Source of the DNA: Nissolia schottii
Taxonomy: Eukaryota; Streptophyta; Magnoliopsida; Fabales; Fabaceae
Length of the DNA: 64,000 nt
Assembly (NCBI GenBank): GCA_003254905.1
Contig: QANU01055181.1
Span: forward strand, 371,508-435,507
Reading direction: 5' to 3'
The notes beneath the pieces were generated by a model. It had not been told where the DNA came from, did no database searches, and saw nothing but the letters and a program-made list of their open reading frames with translations. Numbering within the stretch: position 1 is the stretch's first letter; every line of letters starts with the position of its first letter. Both the position numbers and the translations under genes were made by a program. Shown one piece after another: positions 61,717 through 64,000 of the stretch.

Positions 61717-62034
61717 GAATGTCCCTTATCCAATGTCGGGTGGTGATTACTATGGTAATGATGACTATGGTGGTGGTGGTGATGACGACAATGGTGATGA
61801 TGATGTAGAGCATCTGACATCAGTACCTGTACGAGGTATATTGAGTTACTATTAGACTCAATCTCAGCCTCAGCCCCAGCCTTACCATCTTCTCAGTTAC
61901 TACACCACTCAGTCTCAACCTCAGAGTCATGACGAAGGTTCAAGATCAACATCCAAAGCAACATCAACATCAACATTGGGATCAAGATCAGGAGCCAGTA
62001 TATGGAGAATGAAAAGTTGGAGGAATTTGAGATA
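61717..62034 (+). pseudogene. MULE-like ORF, second piece (low-complexity linker)
   Basis: The frame reads VPYPMSGGDYYGNDDYGGGG, then acidic text and VEHLTSVPVRG. After one in-frame stop it continues as serine-, threonine- and glutamine-rich sequence ending MKSWRNLR. It is in frame with the piece ending at 58092 once the LTR is removed. The assignment rests on that continuity rather than on a known domain. Confidence 0.4.
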
Positions 62035-62129
62035 GGGCCACATATTCTTAAAATACGGGAGCAAAATGTGTCATTGACGATTGAGTGTTGATAGAGTTTG
62101 AAGGACCACTCTCAATATTCACATAAGTC

Positions 62130-62473
62130 TCTCCCTCTCTTCTTTCTACCTCGACAAACATTTCCATAGAAGCTAAATCTGAATTTTACTCAATAGCATC
62201 TATCATGCATGTAACGTCTTCATCATCAAACATACCAGCACCAATAGATTTCAACCCATCACCCGACCCTTGTAATAGTCAAAAAAGAATTCTTGATACA
62301 AATTGGTTCTCTTGTAACCTTAATTTCAAAAAAAATTTTTTCTTCAAATCATCCAAACACATACCCCTCTTAATCATCATAGATGTCGGATTTGGACCAT
62401 TATACATAAACCCATGTTCACCTTCATACATTCTCCCATTAGAATAAATGAGCACAATAAGAGATTTCTTCAT
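62130..62473 (-). pseudogene. MULE-like transposase N-terminal fragment, opposite strand
   Basis: From an ATG at 62473 the minus strand encodes KKSLIVLIYSNGRMYEGEHG, then GPNPTSMMIKRGMCLDDLKK. This is the PB1-like start of plant Mutator-like transposase ORFs. After a break, FDDEDVTCMIDAIE and SMEMFVEVE follow, equivalent to the end of that domain. The transposase core is absent. Confidence 0.5.
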
Positions 62474-62934
62474 TTTCTAATTCTGAATAAACACATTCTA
62501 TGTCAAACATACAATTAACGCCAATACAAAAATATATTCAAACATTTAAATTCACACCAATAGAAATACTAAATAGCATATTAATTAGCTAGTCATGGAT
62601 TCAATACTATACTACTCTATACATTAATCTATCATAAATTACTTAGCAAACTAATATAGACAACATTTATATAATCAATTTAAAGATTACATTTAAAGAA
62701 ATTTATGTAATTCACACATACTAGTTAAACTATAAATTTAGAAGAAGAAAAATAATAGCATTATAATAAATTAAAACTTACAAGTCTGTCGCATAAAATG
62801 AATAAGCTACTCCTAGCCTTTGACAATCCAAGAGTGAAGAGAGAATTTGGATTCTAGAGAGAGGATGAATTTGTAGAAAGAGAAGTGAATTTTAGAAAAT
62901 GAGAATGGGTGAAGTGGTTTGGGGTGGTGGGGTT
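62474..62934. other. AT-rich sequence between the MULE fragment and the LTR
   Basis: It may include the 5' leader of the MULE fragment. No other feature is seen. Confidence 0.35.
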
Positions 62935-63850
62935 TGAAACACCCTAGCTAACTGTTTACCCATACGTAGTAAACAATGCTCACTAGGTTGTTGTCTACTT
63001 GGTCGGAATACCTTAGTCCATAGTTATCTTTCGAAATTAGCGGCTTAAGAAAATAAGGACCAATTTTTAAAACTTTTCATTTACATTGGATAAATACTAA
63101 AATAGAGCCATGCGTCAAAAAGAATAATATAACAAAGCGTATAACAGTATATTAATAAAGCATTTATTATACATTCATGTGGTCCATCATATCCGTCACA
63201 TCGTTGTATATACAATAAGTAAGCTACACATCGCATGTACATAAATTGAAATATCATCTACAGAATCTGGAATATATAACATCGAAATACAAGGCTATTG
63301 GAATACTACTCAGTAGGCCTTTGGCAACCATCCTGGCATCCAGCTCTCTAAGTTCATCTACTATCTTGGCCGCTCATGGTGCGGCAGCTTATCAGCATTC
63401 ACGAAATATGAAGCATCTTCGGTACCTGAAGTCATAAAACAGTGGGGATGAGAACGGTAGGTTCTCAGTGGAAGTAACTTTAGTTCCTGAGTCTCGTATC
63501 AGATTATGCCGGACTTCAGGCCGCTTAGAGATCTCTAGTGAACATGTATACTAAAATCCCTACCATTTATTATCTGGCCTATCTGAACGGCTTTATCTGC
63601 ATTAATATGTGACATGGGAACTACTCTTGCTTACTACATTCTCGTGCTGATTAACATTTCGTGAAATCCGTTTTGAGCGTGCTCTTGACGGTACGGAATA
63701 ACAGCAGATTATATAGTTCAAGCAGACTGAATAATAGCATATAACTCAGAGTACACTCAGCATAACAGAATCATCAGAGTATGCACGACAGAGTGATCGG
63801 AATACACATCACAGAATCATCAGAATATGTTTCAACATAAACATGACAGA
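62935..63850 (-). mobile_element. Long terminal repeat, family B, copy 3 (partial)
   Basis: It starts TGAAACACCCTAGCTAACTG, the reverse complement of the 3' end of the family B LTR at 30053. AAACAATGCTCACTAGGTTG and the microdomain with ATGCGTCAAAAAGA match in order. Around 63440-63500 GAACGGTAGGTTCTCAGTGG mirrors CCACTGAGAACGCAGAGTTC. The 5' part of the LTR is not reached before the repeat at 63851. Confidence 0.75.
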
Positions 63851-64000
63851 GTGTGTGACACACACTAAAACGTCGTTAATTTCAGTGCGCAATCAAATAA
63901 TAATTTATCAAACTAAATCAACCCCAAAAACGTAGTCAAGGGGGCTAACCTAGGTCGTCTCTCAAGGAAGCAATTAGAACCAATTAAAATTGAAATTAAA
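63851..64000. repeat. Dispersed repeat C, copy 2, cut by the window edge
   Basis: From GTGTGACACACACTAAAACG onward it follows the copy at 18927 base by base with only scattered changes (for example GGCTAACCTAGGTCGTCTCT). It begins abruptly inside the family B LTR, suggesting an insertion boundary. Confidence 0.7.

Overview
The window is nuclear DNA of a flowering plant. It has GT-AG introns with in-frame exons, plant-specific gene families (WRC/JmjC, CYCD5-type cyclin, plant PLAC8 and PB1 proteins), a miR397 precursor, a decayed plastid rRNA fragment, and dense nested retrotransposons in AT-rich intergenic DNA. A eudicot, perhaps a legume, is my best guess; nothing in the sequence proves the species.

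Layout. Positions 1-2136 hold the 3' end of an LTR retrotransposon. Its LTR stops 69 bases from the stop codon of a 12-exon, minus-strand JmjC-type gene (2206-7606), whose predicted 1041-aa product has lost both iron-binding histidines. A minus-strand MIR397 gene lies at about 9740-9830. It has a TATA-like box and seven GTAC cores (9939-10156) upstream, as expected of a copper-responsive miRNA promoter. From 11 to 17 kb come a plastid 16S relic, a Mutator-type TIR element with 9-bp target duplications, a tRNA-derived SINE, a solo LTR and a hAT-type non-autonomous element.

From about 17.9 to 35.7 kb lies one decayed LINE on the minus strand (RRM ORF, endonuclease, reverse transcriptase, zf-RVT). 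It is cut into five pieces by four later insertions: an uncharacterised 3.5-kb block, an LTR that itself carries a gypsy-like element and an assembly gap, a 2.9-kb LTR, and a copia-type solo LTR. Several junctions show target-site duplications, and reading across them restores the LINE frame.

The right half is more genic: a PB1-domain protein gene (38842-40134, +), a solo LTR (41576-42177), a second SINE copy, a CYCD5-like cyclin gene (49673-50974, +), a tRNA-Thr relic, and a PLAC8 gene (52137-54044, -). From 57.8 kb to the end it is again transposon-rich. A MULE-like ORF is split by an LTR, which is itself split by another LTR whose promoter region carries a duplicated array of CCGCTCAGCGG motifs.

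The genes do not form an operon or obvious pathway. The JmjC protein (chromatin), miR397 (copper economy and laccases), cyclin D (cell cycle), PLAC8 and PB1 genes are independent units. All gene models were built by hand from reading frame and splice consensus; no database search was run.
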